A DNA stretch of 43,302 nucleotides, from assembly GCF_900128485.1 (NCBI RefSeq), contig NZ_LT635861.1, positions 208,129 to 251,430 of the forward strand. Direction: 5' to 3'. The notes beneath the pieces were generated by a model. That model saw nothing but the letters and a program-made list of their open reading frames with translations. It searched no databases and was not told the origin of the DNA. The DNA comes from Duodenibacillus massiliensis (GTDB taxonomy: Bacteria; Pseudomonadota; Gammaproteobacteria; Burkholderiales; Burkholderiaceae_F). Position 1 is the first letter of the stretch. The number at the start of each line of letters is the position of its first letter. The position numbers and the translations under genes were made by a program. This document shows, in pieces, positions 1 to 8,768 of this stretch.

Positions 1-1
1 G

Positions 2-256
2 GTGGACCGCCGCTACTGGAAGCTGGGGGTGCCCTTTGTGACGGAAGTGACGCAGGACAATCCCGCGATGGCTTTTGCGCGCCCCGTGATTGCGCAGGAC
101 ACCGGGGGCGCGATCCGCGGCGTGATCCGCTTTGACTACTTCTGGGGCTTCGGGGATATTGCGGGCGCTCAGGCCGGGCGGCAAAAGAGCCGGGCGCATG
201 CCTGGGTGCTCGTGCCCCGCGGCATGAAGCCTTCTGACATTATGACGGCCCGTTAA
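2..256 (+). CDS. mltA: Membrane-bound lytic murein transglycosylase A, C-terminal part (5' end outside window)
   Basis: The visible 84 residues match the end of MltA, an outer-membrane lipoprotein that cleaves the glycan chains of peptidoglycan with formation of a 1,6-anhydro ring. The stretch AQDTGGAIRG followed by a Phe/Trp-rich DYFWGFGD segment is the conserved C-terminal 3D domain, which supplies the catalytic Asp in this family. The reading frame is open to the window edge, so the start shown is not the true start; the signal peptide and the beta-barrel domain lie upstream. It stops at a TAA about 110 bases before erpA. Confidence 0.85.
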   Translation: MDRRYWKLGVPFVTEVTQDNPAMAFARPVIAQDTGGAIRGVIRFDYFWGFGDIAGAQAGRQKSRAHAWVLVPRGMKPSDIMTAR

Positions 257-262
257 GGCGGA

Positions 263-300
263 ATAACCCGAAGGAAATGAGGGTTATGGCTCTTTATAAT
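263..300 (+). promoter_or_regulatory. Small hairpin and candidate -10 box ahead of erpA
   Basis: ATAACCC (263-269) pairs with GGGTTAT (281-287), a weak hairpin just after the mltA stop. A perfect TATAAT lies at 295-300, placing a possible start near 307, about 60 bases before erpA. No good -35 box is seen at the usual distance, so the promoter is only a candidate. Confidence 0.35.
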
Positions 301-366
301 CTGCGCACCTGAAATTTTTCGGCCTGCCGGCATTGAAGTCCGCGGGCTCCGTGGAGACAAAACACT

Positions 367-756
367 ATGTCTGAAAACGCAACCCAGACCCAGGCGCAGA
401 CGGCCCCCGCAGCCCCCGAAGCGGCGCCTGATCCCATCAAGTTCACCGACGCCTGCGTCGCCAAGGTAAAGGAACTCCTCGCTGAAGACGGCAACGCCGG
501 CATGATGCTGCGCGTCTTTGTGCAGGGCGGCGGCTGCCAGGGCTTTCAGTACGGTTTTCAGTTTGAGGAAAAGCCCGGTGAAGACGACACCGAGATCGTG
601 CGTGACGGTGTGACGTTCCTCGTTGATTCCCTGTCTTTCCAGTACCTCGTGGGCGCTGAAATCGACTACAAGGACGACCTTGAAGGTTCTCAGTTTGTGA
701 TCCGCAATCCCAATGCCGTGACGACCTGCTCCTGCGGCTCGTCTTTCTCGGCCTAA
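367..756 (+). CDS. erpA: Iron-sulfur cluster insertion protein ErpA (A-type carrier)
   Basis: A-type Fe-S carrier that receives clusters from the Isc scaffold and delivers them to apoproteins in the cytosol. Three conserved cysteines are visible: C57 in [11 protein letters not shown], and C121/C123 in the C-terminal CSCG motif; the FQYGF signature favours ErpA over IscA. The 129-residue length exceeds the usual 105-115 because of an Ala/Gln/Pro-rich N-terminal tail (residues 5-22) that is probably disordered. GGAG at 353-356 is a suitable ribosome site about 10 bases before the ATG. It is monocistronic, with its own terminator. The Fe-S carrier mrp lies 4 kb downstream but is not co-transcribed. 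Confidence 0.92.
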   Translation: MSENATQTQAQTAPAAPEAAPDPIKFTDACVAKVKELLAEDGNAGMMLRVFVQGGGCQGFQYGFQFEEKPGEDDTEIVRDGVTFLVDSLSFQYLVGAEIDYKDDLEGSQFVIRNPNAVTTCSCGSSFSA

Positions 757-794
757 AGAGCCTTTTTCGGGCGGGTTTTGTCCCGGCCCAGTGC

Positions 795-846
795 AAACCC
801 GTGCGGCTTTCCTGCGTCGGCGCAAGAAAGCAACACGGGTTTTTCT
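795..846 (+). terminator. Rho-independent terminator of erpA
   Basis: AAACCCGTG (795-803) pairs with CACGGGTTT, with a second inner stem (GCTTTC/GAAAGC), and is followed by a T-rich run. It sits about 40 bases after the erpA stop. Confidence 0.85.
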
Positions 847-905
847 TTTTCGGATCGGCTCTGTAATAAAAAGTTTCAATCCGTGTAGAATGGTTCGCGT
901 TGGAT

Positions 906-955
906 GTTTACCTTAGGTCTTATCCCGACATTTTCTGTGTCGACTTAGGGTAAAC
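906..955. promoter_or_regulatory. Inverted repeat in the dcuC leader, candidate operator
   Basis: GTTTACC at 906-912 and GGTAAAC at 949-955 are perfect inverted 7-mers. Between them lies a second small inverted repeat, CGACA...TGTCG (about 926-943). The structure lies 110-160 bases before the dcuC start and just after TAGAAT (886-891), which could be a -10 box. It could be an operator or an mRNA leader structure; the sequence does not decide. Confidence 0.35.
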
Positions 956-1066
956 AACAGGCCGGGACCCGCGTGGATAAGCTTCCGTACGATTTTCGGC
1001 CGGCAGAAACAGGTGTTTCCCTCGCTTGTTTCTGACGCAAAAAATGAAAACACTATCGGAGGAACT

Positions 1067-2332
1067 ATGACCTTAACCGCTTGGATTGCCATAGCAGTCA
1101 TTCTGGTGACGGTTTGGGCGCTCATTAAGCGCTTTGAAACGCGACTTACGCTGATGGCCGCCGGCCTGTTTCTGTGCGTGATCAGCCTTGACCCGATGAT
1201 GGGTCTGAATCAGTTCGCAAAGTCCATGACGAATAATTCCCTCGTGATGGCAATCTGCGGCTCGATGGGCTTTGCGTTTACCGCCAGTTACGCTCAGTGC
1301 GACCGCTCGCTCGTGCATTACCTCTCCGCCCCCGTGCGTGGCCTCGGTATCTTCCTGATTCCGGTCTGCACTGTGATCACGTTCTTCGTGAACATTGCCA
1401 TTCCCTCGGCCGCAGGCTGTGCCGCTGCCGTCGGTTCCACGCTCATCCCCGTGATGTTGCGCGCCGGCATTAAACCGGCTGCTGCCGCTGCCGCTGTTTT
1501 GGCCGGTACCATCGGCTCCTACCTCTCGCCCGGTACGTCGCACAACCCGTACGTGGCGAAGATGGCCAACATGGACGTGATGGACTTCATCGGTTTCCAT
1601 TCCTACTATTCTCTGATGTGCGGTGTGATCGTCGCCGTGGGTGTCCTGATTGTCTGCCTCGTGCTGCGTGACAACAAGGGCGACACCAACGCTCAGGTTG
1701 ACGAATCCAAACTTCAGAAGGGCGACTTCAAACCGAACCCCCTCAAGGCTCTCGTCATGCTTGTTCCGATCACGATCCTCGTTGTCGGCAACATGTGGGT
1801 TCCCGCCATCAAGATGGGTGTGGCACAGGCTATGTTGATCGGCGCGATCGCCGCGCTTGTGGTTTCCCTGACCAATCCGCAGCAGTTCTCCAAGGAATTC
1901 TTCAACGGTATGGGTAAGGGCTACGCCGACGTGATGGGCATCATCATCGCGGCAGGCGTGTTTGCCGCCGGTCTGCGAGCTTCCGGTCTTATCGACGTGT
2001 GCGTTGACGCTCTGAAGCATTCCAACGAATTCGCCCGCTGGGGCGGCGCTCTCGGTCCGTGGATCATGGGCGTTCTCACCGGTTCCGGCGACGCTGCAAC
2101 GCTTGCCTTTAACGAAGCCGTGACCCCGCATGCGCCTGAATTCGGTATGAGCATTCACGGTCTGGGCGCCCTGGCGTTCCTGACCGGTGCTCTCGGCCGC
2201 ACGATGTCTCCGCTTGCCGGTGTGACGATTCTGGTTTCCGGTATCGCCATGGTAAGCCCCGTTGAAGTCATCAAACGTACGGCGATCCCCTGCACGATTG
2301 CAGTGCTCGCGTGCGCCATCCTGATGGTCTAA
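1067..2332 (+). CDS. dcuC: C4-dicarboxylate carrier, DcuC family
   Basis: A 421-residue integral membrane protein made almost entirely of hydrophobic helices. It resembles DcuC, the anaerobic C4-dicarboxylate (succinate efflux/fumarate uptake) carrier: conserved stretches include a TxGSGDAATLAFNEAVTPHA segment, the late LGRTMSPLAGV motif and the terminal VSPVEVIKRT. The ATG at 1067 was chosen because GGAGG lies at 1058-1062; an in-frame ATG at 1013 has no ribosome site and adds a polar tail before the first helix. It stands alone with its own terminator. The substrate is inferred from the family: such carriers usually serve fumarate respiration, but no fumarate reductase or dicarboxylate sensor is in the window, so related acids cannot be excluded. 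Confidence 0.85.
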   Translation: MTLTAWIAIAVILVTVWALIKRFETRLTLMAAGLFLCVISLDPMMGLNQFAKSMTNNSLVMAICGSMGFAFTASYAQCDRSLVHYLSAPVRGLGIFLIPVCTVITFFVNIAIPSAAGCAAAVGSTLIPVMLRAGIKPAAAAAAVLAGTIGSYLSPGTSHNPYVAKMANMDVMDFIGFHSYYSLMCGVIVAVGVLIVCLVLRDNKGDTNAQVDESKLQKGDFKPNPLKALVMLVPITILVVGNMWVPAIKMGVAQAMLIGAIAALVVSLTNPQQFSKEFFNGMGKGYADVMGIIIAAGVFAAGLRASGLIDVCVDALKHSNEFARWGGALGPWIMGVLTGSGDAATLAFNEAVTPHAPEFGMSIHGLGALAFLTGALGRTMSPLAGVTILVSGIAMVSPVEVIKRTAIPCTIAVLACAILMV

Positions 2333-2347
2333 ACGCAAAAGACATAA

Positions 2348-2411
2348 CCGGGCCTTCACGGGCCCGGCATCAAAAAGCCGGACGCTCTCTTTGCGGGACG
2401 TCCGGTTTTTT
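2348..2411 (+). terminator. Double hairpin terminator after dcuC
   Basis: A first hairpin CCGGGCC/GGCCCGG (2348-2367) is followed by AAAAAGCCGGACG pairing with CGTCCGGTTTTTT (2372-2411). The second has A and T runs on either side and could work in both directions. Confidence 0.8.
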
Positions 2412-2420
2412 AGTGCCTGC

Positions 2421-2456
2421 AAAAAAGCCCGAAGGCTTTTTGAAACCTTCGGGCTT
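2421..2456 (-). terminator. Terminator of metG (minus strand)
   Basis: AAGCCCGAAGG (2425-2435) and CCTTCGGGCTT (2446-2456) form a perfect 11-bp stem. Read on the minus strand it is followed by TTTTTT, directly downstream of the metG stop. Confidence 0.85.
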
Positions 2457-2478
2457 AAGTCCTTAACGGATCTGTGTC

Positions 2479-4551
2479 TTAATGAAGCCGCATACCGGGC
2501 TTGGCGCCGGGGAAGGGCTCAATGAGGTAGACGCCGCTCTTTTTGTCAGAAGCGTCGCTTGCTGCAAGCACCATGCCTTCGCTCACGCCGAAACGCATCT
2601 TGCGGGGTGCGAGGTTGGCAATCATCACAACAAGCTTACCCACGAGGTCTTCTGGCTTATAAAAGGCCTTAATGCCGGAAAAGACCTGGCGCAGACGTCC
2701 TTCGCCCACGTCAAGTTTCAGACACAAAAGTTTGTCGCTGCCTTCAACCGTCGTGCATTCGACAACCTTGGCAACACGCAGATCGGTCTTCACAAAGTCA
2801 TCAATCGAGCAGGTAGCGGCAATGGCTTCACCGCCCGGGAGCACGGCTTCGGCCTTTTCTTCAACTTTGGCTTCCCCCGGAACGAGGGCATCGAGGTGCT
2901 TTTTCATGTCAACGCGGCCCATGAGGTGCTCAAACTTCGAGATGGGATGCGCGGATGTGAGCGGCGTATCGACTGAGGCCCAGGTGAGTTCCCCGCAGTT
3001 AAGGAACTTCTCCACGCGCTCAGCGGTCGCGGGAAGAATGGGCTTGAGGTAGAGCGTGAGCAGCCGGAAGGCTTCCAGGGCAATGGAGGCGGTGCGCTGC
3101 AGGGCCGGGGCTTGGGCGGGATCCTTGGCCTGTTCCCAGGGCTTTTCGCTGTCCACAAATTCGTTGACGCGGTCGGCAAGTTCCATCACGCGGCGCACCG
3201 CAGCGGCGTATTCGCGGTTTTCAAAGTCTTCGCGGATTTCAGGGGCGGCGGCGCGGATTTTGACAAGCAAGTCGTCTGCCATCGCGGCGTCGGAGACTTT
3301 GCCTTCAAAGCGCGAGAAGATAAAGCCAGCGGCGCGGCTTGCGATATTGACGTACTTGCCGATCAGCTCGGAATTAACGCGCGTTGCAAAGTCAGCCTTC
3401 GTAAAGTCCACGTCTTCGACGCGGCTTGTGAGTTTGGCGGCGAGGTAGTAGCGCAGCCACTCGGCGTTCATGCCGAGACGAATGTATTCAAGGGGACTGA
3501 TCCCCGTACCGCGGGACTTACTCATCTTGCGGCCGTCCACGGTCACAAAGCCGTGCACGTTGATGTGGTCCGGCACACGGTAGGGTTTGCCGGCAAAGTG
3601 CAGCATCGCCGGCCAAAAGAGCGTGTGAAAGTAAATGATGTCCTTGCCGATGAAGTGAATCTGTTCGGTCGCAGGGTTCTCAAGTTCCTGCGTGAAGTCA
3701 AGGCCGGCTTTCTTGCAGTAGGCCTTAAAGCTTGCAAGATACCCCACCGGAGCGTCAAGCCAGACGTAGAAGTACTTGCCCGGAGCGTCCGGAATTTCAA
3801 TGCCGAAGTAAGGCGCGTCGCGGGAAATATCCCAGTCGGCAAGGCCTGATTCGGTACCGAGCCACTCTTCGTCCTTGGCAAGAACCTCAGCCTGCACACG
3901 GGGCTTGCCGTCAGCGCCGTTGCCGGTTGTCCACTCGCGCAGGAATTCAACGGCACGGGGGTCGGAGAGCTTAAAGAAGTAGTGCGTGGAGGACTTGATC
4001 ACAGGGGTGGTGCCGGAAAGCGCACTTTTCGGATCCACAAGGTCCGTGGGCGAATAAACCGATCCGCAGACTTCGCAGCTGTCACCGTACTGGTCCTTGG
4101 CGCCGCACTTCGGACACGTGCCCTTGATGTAGCGGTCGGCGAGGAACATCCCTTTTTCGGTGTCGTAGAACTGTTCGATGTCCTTGGTGTAGATAAGGCC
4201 GGCGGCCTTGAGTCTGCGGTATATGTCCTGGCTTAATTCCGTGTTTTCGGGGCTGTCGGTACAGTGCCAGTGATCAAACTTAATGAAGAAGTTGTCGAGG
4301 TACTCTTTGCGGCCCGCGGCAATTTCCGCAACGAACTGCTGCGGCGTCACGCCTTTTTTCTGCGCGGCGATCATGATCGGAGCGCCGTGGGCGTCGTCCG
4401 CCCCCACAAAGTGCACCGTATTGCCGCACATTCGCTCATGACGCACCCAGATGTCGGCCTGGATGTACTCCATGATGTGGCCGATGTGGAAAGGGCCGTT
4501 TGCGTAGGGCAGAGCGGTCGTCACAAAAAGATGGCGTTTCTTGTCAGTCAT
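2479..4551 (-). CDS. metG: Methionyl-tRNA synthetase
   Basis: Class I aminoacyl-tRNA synthetase that charges tRNA-Met. Visible features in order: the HIGH motif at residues 22-25, a zinc knuckle with paired cysteines (CPKCG and CEVCG), the KMSKS loop at 342-346 (GRKMSKSRG), an anticodon-binding helical domain, and a C-terminal EMAP/Trbp111-type tRNA-binding domain beginning near [12 protein letters not shown] that mediates dimerisation. The 690-residue length is normal for the dimeric bacterial form. The start is uncertain by two codons: a GTG at 4557 precedes the ATG at 4551; the ATG is preferred although neither has a strong ribosome site. It is transcribed away from mrp across a 175-base divergent gap. 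Confidence 0.95.
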   Translation of the reverse strand: MTDKKRHLFVTTALPYANGPFHIGHIMEYIQADIWVRHERMCGNTVHFVGADDAHGAPIMIAAQKKGVTPQQFVAEIAAGRKEYLDNFFIKFDHWHCTDSPENTELSQDIYRRLKAAGLIYTKDIEQFYDTEKGMFLADRYIKGTCPKCGAKDQYGDSCEVCGSVYSPTDLVDPKSALSGTTPVIKSSTHYFFKLSDPRAVEFLREWTTGNGADGKPRVQAEVLAKDEEWLGTESGLADWDISRDAPYFGIEIPDAPGKYFYVWLDAPVGYLASFKAYCKKAGLDFTQELENPATEQIHFIGKDIIYFHTLFWPAMLHFAGKPYRVPDHINVHGFVTVDGRKMSKSRGTGISPLEYIRLGMNAEWLRYYLAAKLTSRVEDVDFTKADFATRVNSELIGKYVNIASRAAGFIFSRFEGKVSDAAMADDLLVKIRAAAPEIREDFENREYAAAVRRVMELADRVNEFVDSEKPWEQAKDPAQAPALQRTASIALEAFRLLTLYLKPILPATAERVEKFLNCGELTWASVDTPLTSAHPISKFEHLMGRVDMKKHLDALVPGEAKVEEKAEAVLPGGEAIAATCSIDDFVKTDLRVAKVVECTTVEGSDKLLCLKLDVGEGRLRQVFSGIKAFYKPEDLVGKLVVMIANLAPRKMRFGVSEGMVLAASDASDKKSGVYLIEPFPGAKPGMRLH

Positions 4552-4727
4552 GATCACTTAAGCTAATGAGACGAAAGTACGGCTGGTAGCTCTCCGCTGT
4601 ATAAGCGGGGGCAGGCGTAAGCCGTTAAACTATGCATTTTAATGCCGCAGGCGCCGTAGCGTCTGCTCCTATTGTTTTCTCTGAAGCCGTGCCTTGGGGC
4701 GCGGTTTCTTCTGATCTGGTTTTTGGT

Positions 4728-5813
4728 ATGCATCCCGACGAACTCCGTAAGATTCTTGAGGCGGTCGCCGACCCCGTGTGCGGCCGGCCCTTTTCTGAAC
4801 TTAAGGCCGTAAAGGCTGTGGAAGAAAAAGACGGCCTTCTCTGTGTGACCGTCAATCCGGGCTACCCCGTGAAGTCAACGGCCGCCAAGATTGAAAAGCT
4901 CGTGAAGGACAATTTGGCCGCCGCAGGCGTTGCCGAAGACAAAATCCGCGTCACGGTGACCGGCAACATCATCGCGCACCGCGTGCAGCGCACGTTAAAG
5001 ACGCTCGCCAACGTCAAAAACATCATTGCCGTGAGTTCCGGCAAGGGCGGTGTGGGTAAGTCCACGGTTGCCGCAAACCTCGCCCTTGCGCTTAAAGCCG
5101 AAGGCGCTAAGGTCGGCATGCTGGACGCCGACATTTACGGGCCCTCCCAGCCCACGATGCTTGCCGCAAGCGGGCAACCTGAAAGCCTTGACGGCGTCAA
5201 TATGGAACCCATTGTGAGTTACGGTATTGAAATCAATTCCGTGGGCTTCATGATCGATCCGGGCGAACCCATGATCTGGCGCGGCCCCTTGGTTGCCCAG
5301 GCGCTCACGCAACTTTTGAACCAGACGGCCTGGCATGACCTCGATTACCTTGTGATTGACATGCCCCCGGGAACCGGTGACATTCAGCTGACGCTCTCCC
5401 AGTCGGTTCCTGTGACCGGTGCCGTCGTCGTTACGACGCCTCAGGACATTGCGCTTCTTGACGCCAAAAAGGGCCTGCGCATGTTTGAGAAGGTCAACGT
5501 CCCGGTGTTGGGGATTGTTGAAAACATGGCGCTTTACGTCTGCCCGGAATGCGGCCACATGGAACACATCTTCGGTAAGGGCGGCGCCGAACGCATGAGT
5601 AAGCAGTACAACGTGCCGGTTTTAGGGCAGCTGCCGCTTGAAGCCGATATCCGAGAGGACGCTGACCGCGGTATGCCCACGGTGGTCGCCAAGCCCGACA
5701 GTAAGACCGCGGAAATTTACCGCGAGATTGCGCTCAAGGCCGCTGCCTATGTGGCGCTGGCGGCCCGCGACACGAGCCGCATCATGCCGGGCGTGAAGGT
5801 CGTAAACGACTAA
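4728..5813 (+). CDS. apbC: Iron-sulfur cluster carrier ATPase Mrp/ApbC
   Basis: P-loop NTPase of the Mrp/Nbp35 family that binds a bridging 4Fe-4S cluster as a dimer and passes it to target proteins. The N-terminal 90 residues form the MIP18/DUF59-like domain; then come the deviant Walker A GKGGVGKST (105-113), MLDADIYGPSQP, DMPPGTGD, and the CxxC cluster ligands C272 and C275 (VCPECGH). The ATG at 4728 (MHPDEL) was chosen because it gives the usual N-terminus and a 361-residue protein; an in-frame ATG at 4632 would add 32 residues unlike the family. No clear ribosome site precedes either. A 15-base palindrome (CCGCT GTATA AGCGG, 4595-4609) lies in the gap shared with metG. Confidence 0.92.
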   Translation: MHPDELRKILEAVADPVCGRPFSELKAVKAVEEKDGLLCVTVNPGYPVKSTAAKIEKLVKDNLAAAGVAEDKIRVTVTGNIIAHRVQRTLKTLANVKNIIAVSSGKGGVGKSTVAANLALALKAEGAKVGMLDADIYGPSQPTMLAASGQPESLDGVNMEPIVSYGIEINSVGFMIDPGEPMIWRGPLVAQALTQLLNQTAWHDLDYLVIDMPPGTGDIQLTLSQSVPVTGAVVVTTPQDIALLDAKKGLRMFEKVNVPVLGIVENMALYVCPECGHMEHIFGKGGAERMSKQYNVPVLGQLPLEADIREDADRGMPTVVAKPDSKTAEIYREIALKAAAYVALAARDTSRIMPGVKVVND

Positions 5814-5837
5814 GCGTTTCTGTCGGTTAAGAAAAAG

Positions 5838-5862
5838 GCGGGCCTTGCGGTCCGCTTTTTTT
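5838..5862 (+). terminator. Terminator of apbC
   Basis: GCGGGCC (5838-5844) pairs with GGTCCGC (5849-5855, one G-T pair) and is followed by seven T, 25 bases after the stop. Confidence 0.85.
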
Positions 5863-5934
5863 CGCAAAAAACGGACGGAAAAATCTCTTTTAGATTCCCA
5901 GGACTCTGGCAGTCAGTTGCGGGCGGAGTATGGT

Positions 5935-6016
5935 TTAAAAAACCGACAAACTTTTCGAAAAGCGCTTTTTGTCGGTTGTATCCGACAAATTTTCAAAAAT
6001 CGGAAGTTTGTCGGAT
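5935..6016 (-). terminator. Two tandem hairpins with near-identical arms, terminator of recN
   Basis: Hairpin A: AACCGACAAA (5941-5950) pairs perfectly with TTTGTCGGTT (5968-5977). Hairpin B: ATCCGACAAA (5980-5989) pairs perfectly with TTTGTCGGAT (6007-6016). Both share the 8-mer CCGACAAA. On the minus strand hairpin A ends in TTTTTT, so it can act as the recN terminator; hairpin B lies directly after the recN stop and lacks a T run. Confidence 0.75.
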
Positions 6017-6026
6017 AGAAAAGAGC

Positions 6027-7682
6027 TTACTTTTCAGCCGCCGCAAGCATTTCAGCTGCGGCACTGCGGGTGGCCTCGGTGATGACGGTGCCGCCTGCCA
6101 TACGGGCGATCTCGTCGACGCGCTCTGCGGGCGTGAGGTCGGTAAGGTGCGAGACGGTCTCCCCGTGCTCGGTTTTCTTCATCACCTTCCACTGATTGTT
6201 GCCGCAGGCAGCGACCTGCGGCAGATGCGTGACGCAGAGCACCTGCCTTGAGGTTCCGAGGCGTCTTAAAAGGCGTCCCACCACTTCGGCAACGGCCCCG
6301 CCGATACCGCTGTCGACTTCGTCAAAAATCAGGGTCGGCACGGGCGTAATCTGTGCGGTAATGACGGCAATCGCAAGCGAGATGCGGGCAAGTTCGCCAC
6401 CCGAAGCGACCTTGGTGAGCGCGCGGGGCGTGGCGCCCGCGTGGCCGCTTACCAAAAACTCACAGCGCTCAACGCCCCCGGCCCAGGGTTCGCACGCAGG
6501 CAGCGTGACCTCAAGTCGGCCGCCCGCCATCGAAAGCGTCTGCATTTCCGCGGTGACCGCCTTGGAAAGTTTGGCGGCGCCGGCTTTTCTCAGAGCCGTC
6601 AATTCCGCGGCTTTGGCGAGAAATACCTTTTTGTCGGCGGCTTCCTTAAGCCGCAGGCCGTCCAGGTCCGCGCTTTCTTCGATTTCCGAGAGCCTTTTTT
6701 TGGTTTCTTCCCAGAGCGTAAAGAGTTCGTCGGGTGCCCGGTGAAATTTTCGGGAGATCCGCCAGTAGGCGTTAAGCCGTTCGTCCACTTCTTCAAAGCG
6801 GCCTTCGTCTAAGTCACAGTGATCCAGATGCCGGCCGATATCGCGCGAGCAGTCATCAATGATGGTGCAGGCCTGCTGAATGCTTTCGGCATATTCAGCA
6901 TAGGTTTCATCGTACTTTGAAGCACTCACAAGCTCATTGTGGGCGCGTGTCAGAAGGTTGGAGGCGCTGTCCGAGCCGTCCGTGAGGTTTTCAAGCGCAC
7001 CCCGGACATTGGTGAGAATGTCGGCGGCGTTGGAGAGCATCGAGTGTTCGTCGCTTACCTTATCCCACTCGCCTTCCCGGGGATTGAGTTCTGCAAGGAT
7101 CTCATTCATCCAGGACAGTTTTTCGCTTTCGGCCTGTAGCCGCTCGCGGTCTTCGGTGGCTTGTTTGAGTAGGAGCGCCGTCTTCTGCCAGGCGTCCCAC
7201 GCGGCCTTGACGGCCAGAAGCTGCGGTTTGACGTTGGAAAAGCCGTCCACGAGCTGCAGCTGATGCGAGGGCTTTAAAAGCGACTGATGGGCGTGCTGCC
7301 CGTGAATGTCCACGAGCCGCTCGCCCAGTTCCTTCATCTGCGCCACAGTGACCGGCGTGCCGTTGATCCAGCAGCGCGAGCGGCCCTTGACGTCCACCGT
7401 GCGGCGCAGGAGCAGTACGCCGTCTTCGCTTGTGAGTTCTGCGGCTTCAAGCCAGGCGGAGGCTCGGGGCGTTGCGCTGAATTCCGCGGTCACTTCCGTG
7501 CGCTCAGCTCCTTCACGGATCACGCCCGTGTCGCTTCGCGCCCCGAGAACGAGTTCCAGGGCATCAATGAGAATCGATTTGCCCGCGCCCGTTTCACCGG
7601 TCAGGCAGGTAAGGCCCGCCTTGGCTTCAATCGTGAGCGTGCGGACGATCACAAAGTCTTTCAGTGACAGGAGTGTGAGCAT
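6027..7682 (-). CDS. recN: DNA repair protein RecN (SMC-like ATPase)
   Basis: SMC-family ATPase that acts early in recombinational repair of double-strand breaks and helps hold broken ends together. The N-terminal half-head carries the Walker A GETGAGKS at residues 29-36; a long coiled-coil middle follows; the C-terminal half-head has the ABC-type signature ASGGELARISLAI and Walker B TLIFDEVDSGIGG. The length of 551 is typical. It starts 23 bases after nadK, so the two are one transcription unit (nadK-recN), an arrangement seen in many proteobacteria. No SOS box was identified in the short gap. Confidence 0.95.
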   Translation of the reverse strand: MLTLLSLKDFVIVRTLTIEAKAGLTCLTGETGAGKSILIDALELVLGARSDTGVIREGAERTEVTAEFSATPRASAWLEAAELTSEDGVLLLRRTVDVKGRSRCWINGTPVTVAQMKELGERLVDIHGQHAHQSLLKPSHQLQLVDGFSNVKPQLLAVKAAWDAWQKTALLLKQATEDRERLQAESEKLSWMNEILAELNPREGEWDKVSDEHSMLSNAADILTNVRGALENLTDGSDSASNLLTRAHNELVSASKYDETYAEYAESIQQACTIIDDCSRDIGRHLDHCDLDEGRFEEVDERLNAYWRISRKFHRAPDELFTLWEETKKRLSEIEESADLDGLRLKEAADKKVFLAKAAELTALRKAGAAKLSKAVTAEMQTLSMAGGRLEVTLPACEPWAGGVERCEFLVSGHAGATPRALTKVASGGELARISLAIAVITAQITPVPTLIFDEVDSGIGGAVAEVVGRLLRRLGTSRQVLCVTHLPQVAACGNNQWKVMKKTEHGETVSHLTDLTPAERVDEIARMAGGTVITEATRSAAAEMLAAAEK

Positions 7683-7705
7683 GGTGTGTGTCTCGTCGGG
7701 CGGCG

Positions 7706-8671
7706 TTACGGCAGAAACGGATCGGCTTTGGGAGTGTCATCGTTCTCGGCGTCAGGCTCCCGGCCGGTGATTTCCTTCACGTGAATCGGTTTTTCCGCCT
7801 GCGGCAGGTAGTTCCATTTGAGTTTGCGGCGCAGAAGGTCAAAGTGGTTGTAGCCGATGGGATGCAGCATCGTGAAGGTGTTCGGAGACACCGACACGCG
7901 CACGATGTCGCCCACGGCGACGTCAAAGAGCACCTGGGCATCGAAACTGGCGACCGCACTGCGGGTTTCGTTGATTTCGATATCCACGACGGAGGTGGAG
8001 GAAAGCACCACGGGGCGGTTGGAAAGCGTATGCGGGGCAATCGGCACGAGAAGCATGGAAAGCACATGCGGGTGCATGATGGGGCCGCCCGCGGCCATCG
8101 CGTAGGCGGTGCTGCCCGTGGAAGAACTCACCAAAACGCCGTCGGCGCGCTGCACGGCCATCTGCTGGCCGTCAACGTAAACCGTGTATTCGACCATGCC
8201 GAGGGCTCGGCCGTGGCTGATGCCGATGTCGTTGACGGCAACGCTTGAAAAGATTTCTTCGCCGCCACGGAAAATGCGTCCGAAAAGAAGGTGCCGCCGG
8301 TCGGTCTGACAGTGGCCTGCGAGCATCATCGGAAGAATCCGGGGCATGTCCTCAAGCACAATGTCCGTGATAAAGCCGAGGCGCCCGGCATTAATCCCGA
8401 TGATGGGAATGTCGTGGGGCCAGAGGCGCCGTGCCGCGCTTAACATCGTGCCGTCGCCGCCCAAAACCACGGCAACGTCAGCGCGTGAGGCGAGCTCCTC
8501 GTCAGAGAGTACCGGCCAGGGCGCCTCGCCCTCAGCAAAGTACGACCCCGTCTGCTTATCCAGAAGCGGCTCCAGGCCCGATTTCAAAATGAGCTTGATC
8601 AACGCTTCAATATAGGGCCTCATGGGCCCTGCGGGCTTGGAGAAAACGGCGGCGCGTGAAAAGTGAGGCAT
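7706..8671 (-). CDS. nadK: NAD kinase
   Basis: Phosphorylates NAD to NADP using ATP, in the cytosol. The diagnostic GGDGTM loop is at residues 71-76, and the glycine-rich conserved region containing SSSTGSTAYAMAAGGP follows; the substrate loop reads VNDIGISHG. The 321-residue length is slightly above the usual 290-300, with an acidic C-terminal tail (AENDDTPKAD). It is the first gene of the nadK-recN unit. The ribosome site is weak, so a later start cannot be ruled out. Confidence 0.94.
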   Translation of the reverse strand: MPHFSRAAVFSKPAGPMRPYIEALIKLILKSGLEPLLDKQTGSYFAEGEAPWPVLSDEELASRADVAVVLGGDGTMLSAARRLWPHDIPIIGINAGRLGFITDIVLEDMPRILPMMLAGHCQTDRRHLLFGRIFRGGEEIFSSVAVNDIGISHGRALGMVEYTVYVDGQQMAVQRADGVLVSSSTGSTAYAMAAGGPIMHPHVLSMLLVPIAPHTLSNRPVVLSSTSVVDIEINETRSAVASFDAQVLFDVAVGDIVRVSVSPNTFTMLHPIGYNHFDLLRRKLKWNYLPQAEKPIHVKEITGREPDAENDDTPKADPFLP

Positions 8672-8696
8672 AGAGGAAAATTCCAGTGGCCAAAAC

Positions 8697-8737
8697 CCAA
8701 AAAGACGCGAAACAACACAAATGGGCTGTTTCGCGTC
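8697..8737 (-). terminator. Terminator of the NADP reductase gene (minus strand)
   Basis: GACGCGAAACA (8704-8714) and TGTTTCGCGTC (8727-8737) form a perfect 11-bp stem; on the minus strand TTTTT follows directly. Confidence 0.85.
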
Positions 8738-8768
8738 CGTCGGATGATGCCGGTGTCAGAGTCCCGGA

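Noticed and set aside
1073-2422. 449-codon open frame on the minus strand across dcuC
   Set aside because: It is antisense to a clear membrane carrier and its His/Asp/Gly-rich composition is what the reverse of a hydrophobic GC-rich gene gives.
3112-3849. 245-codon plus-strand frame within metG
   Set aside because: Antisense shadow of a conserved synthetase; no domain or ribosome site.
4632-4727. N-terminal extension of apbC (32 codons from an upstream ATG)
   Set aside because: It does not resemble the family, has no ribosome site, and the family N-terminus begins precisely at 4728.
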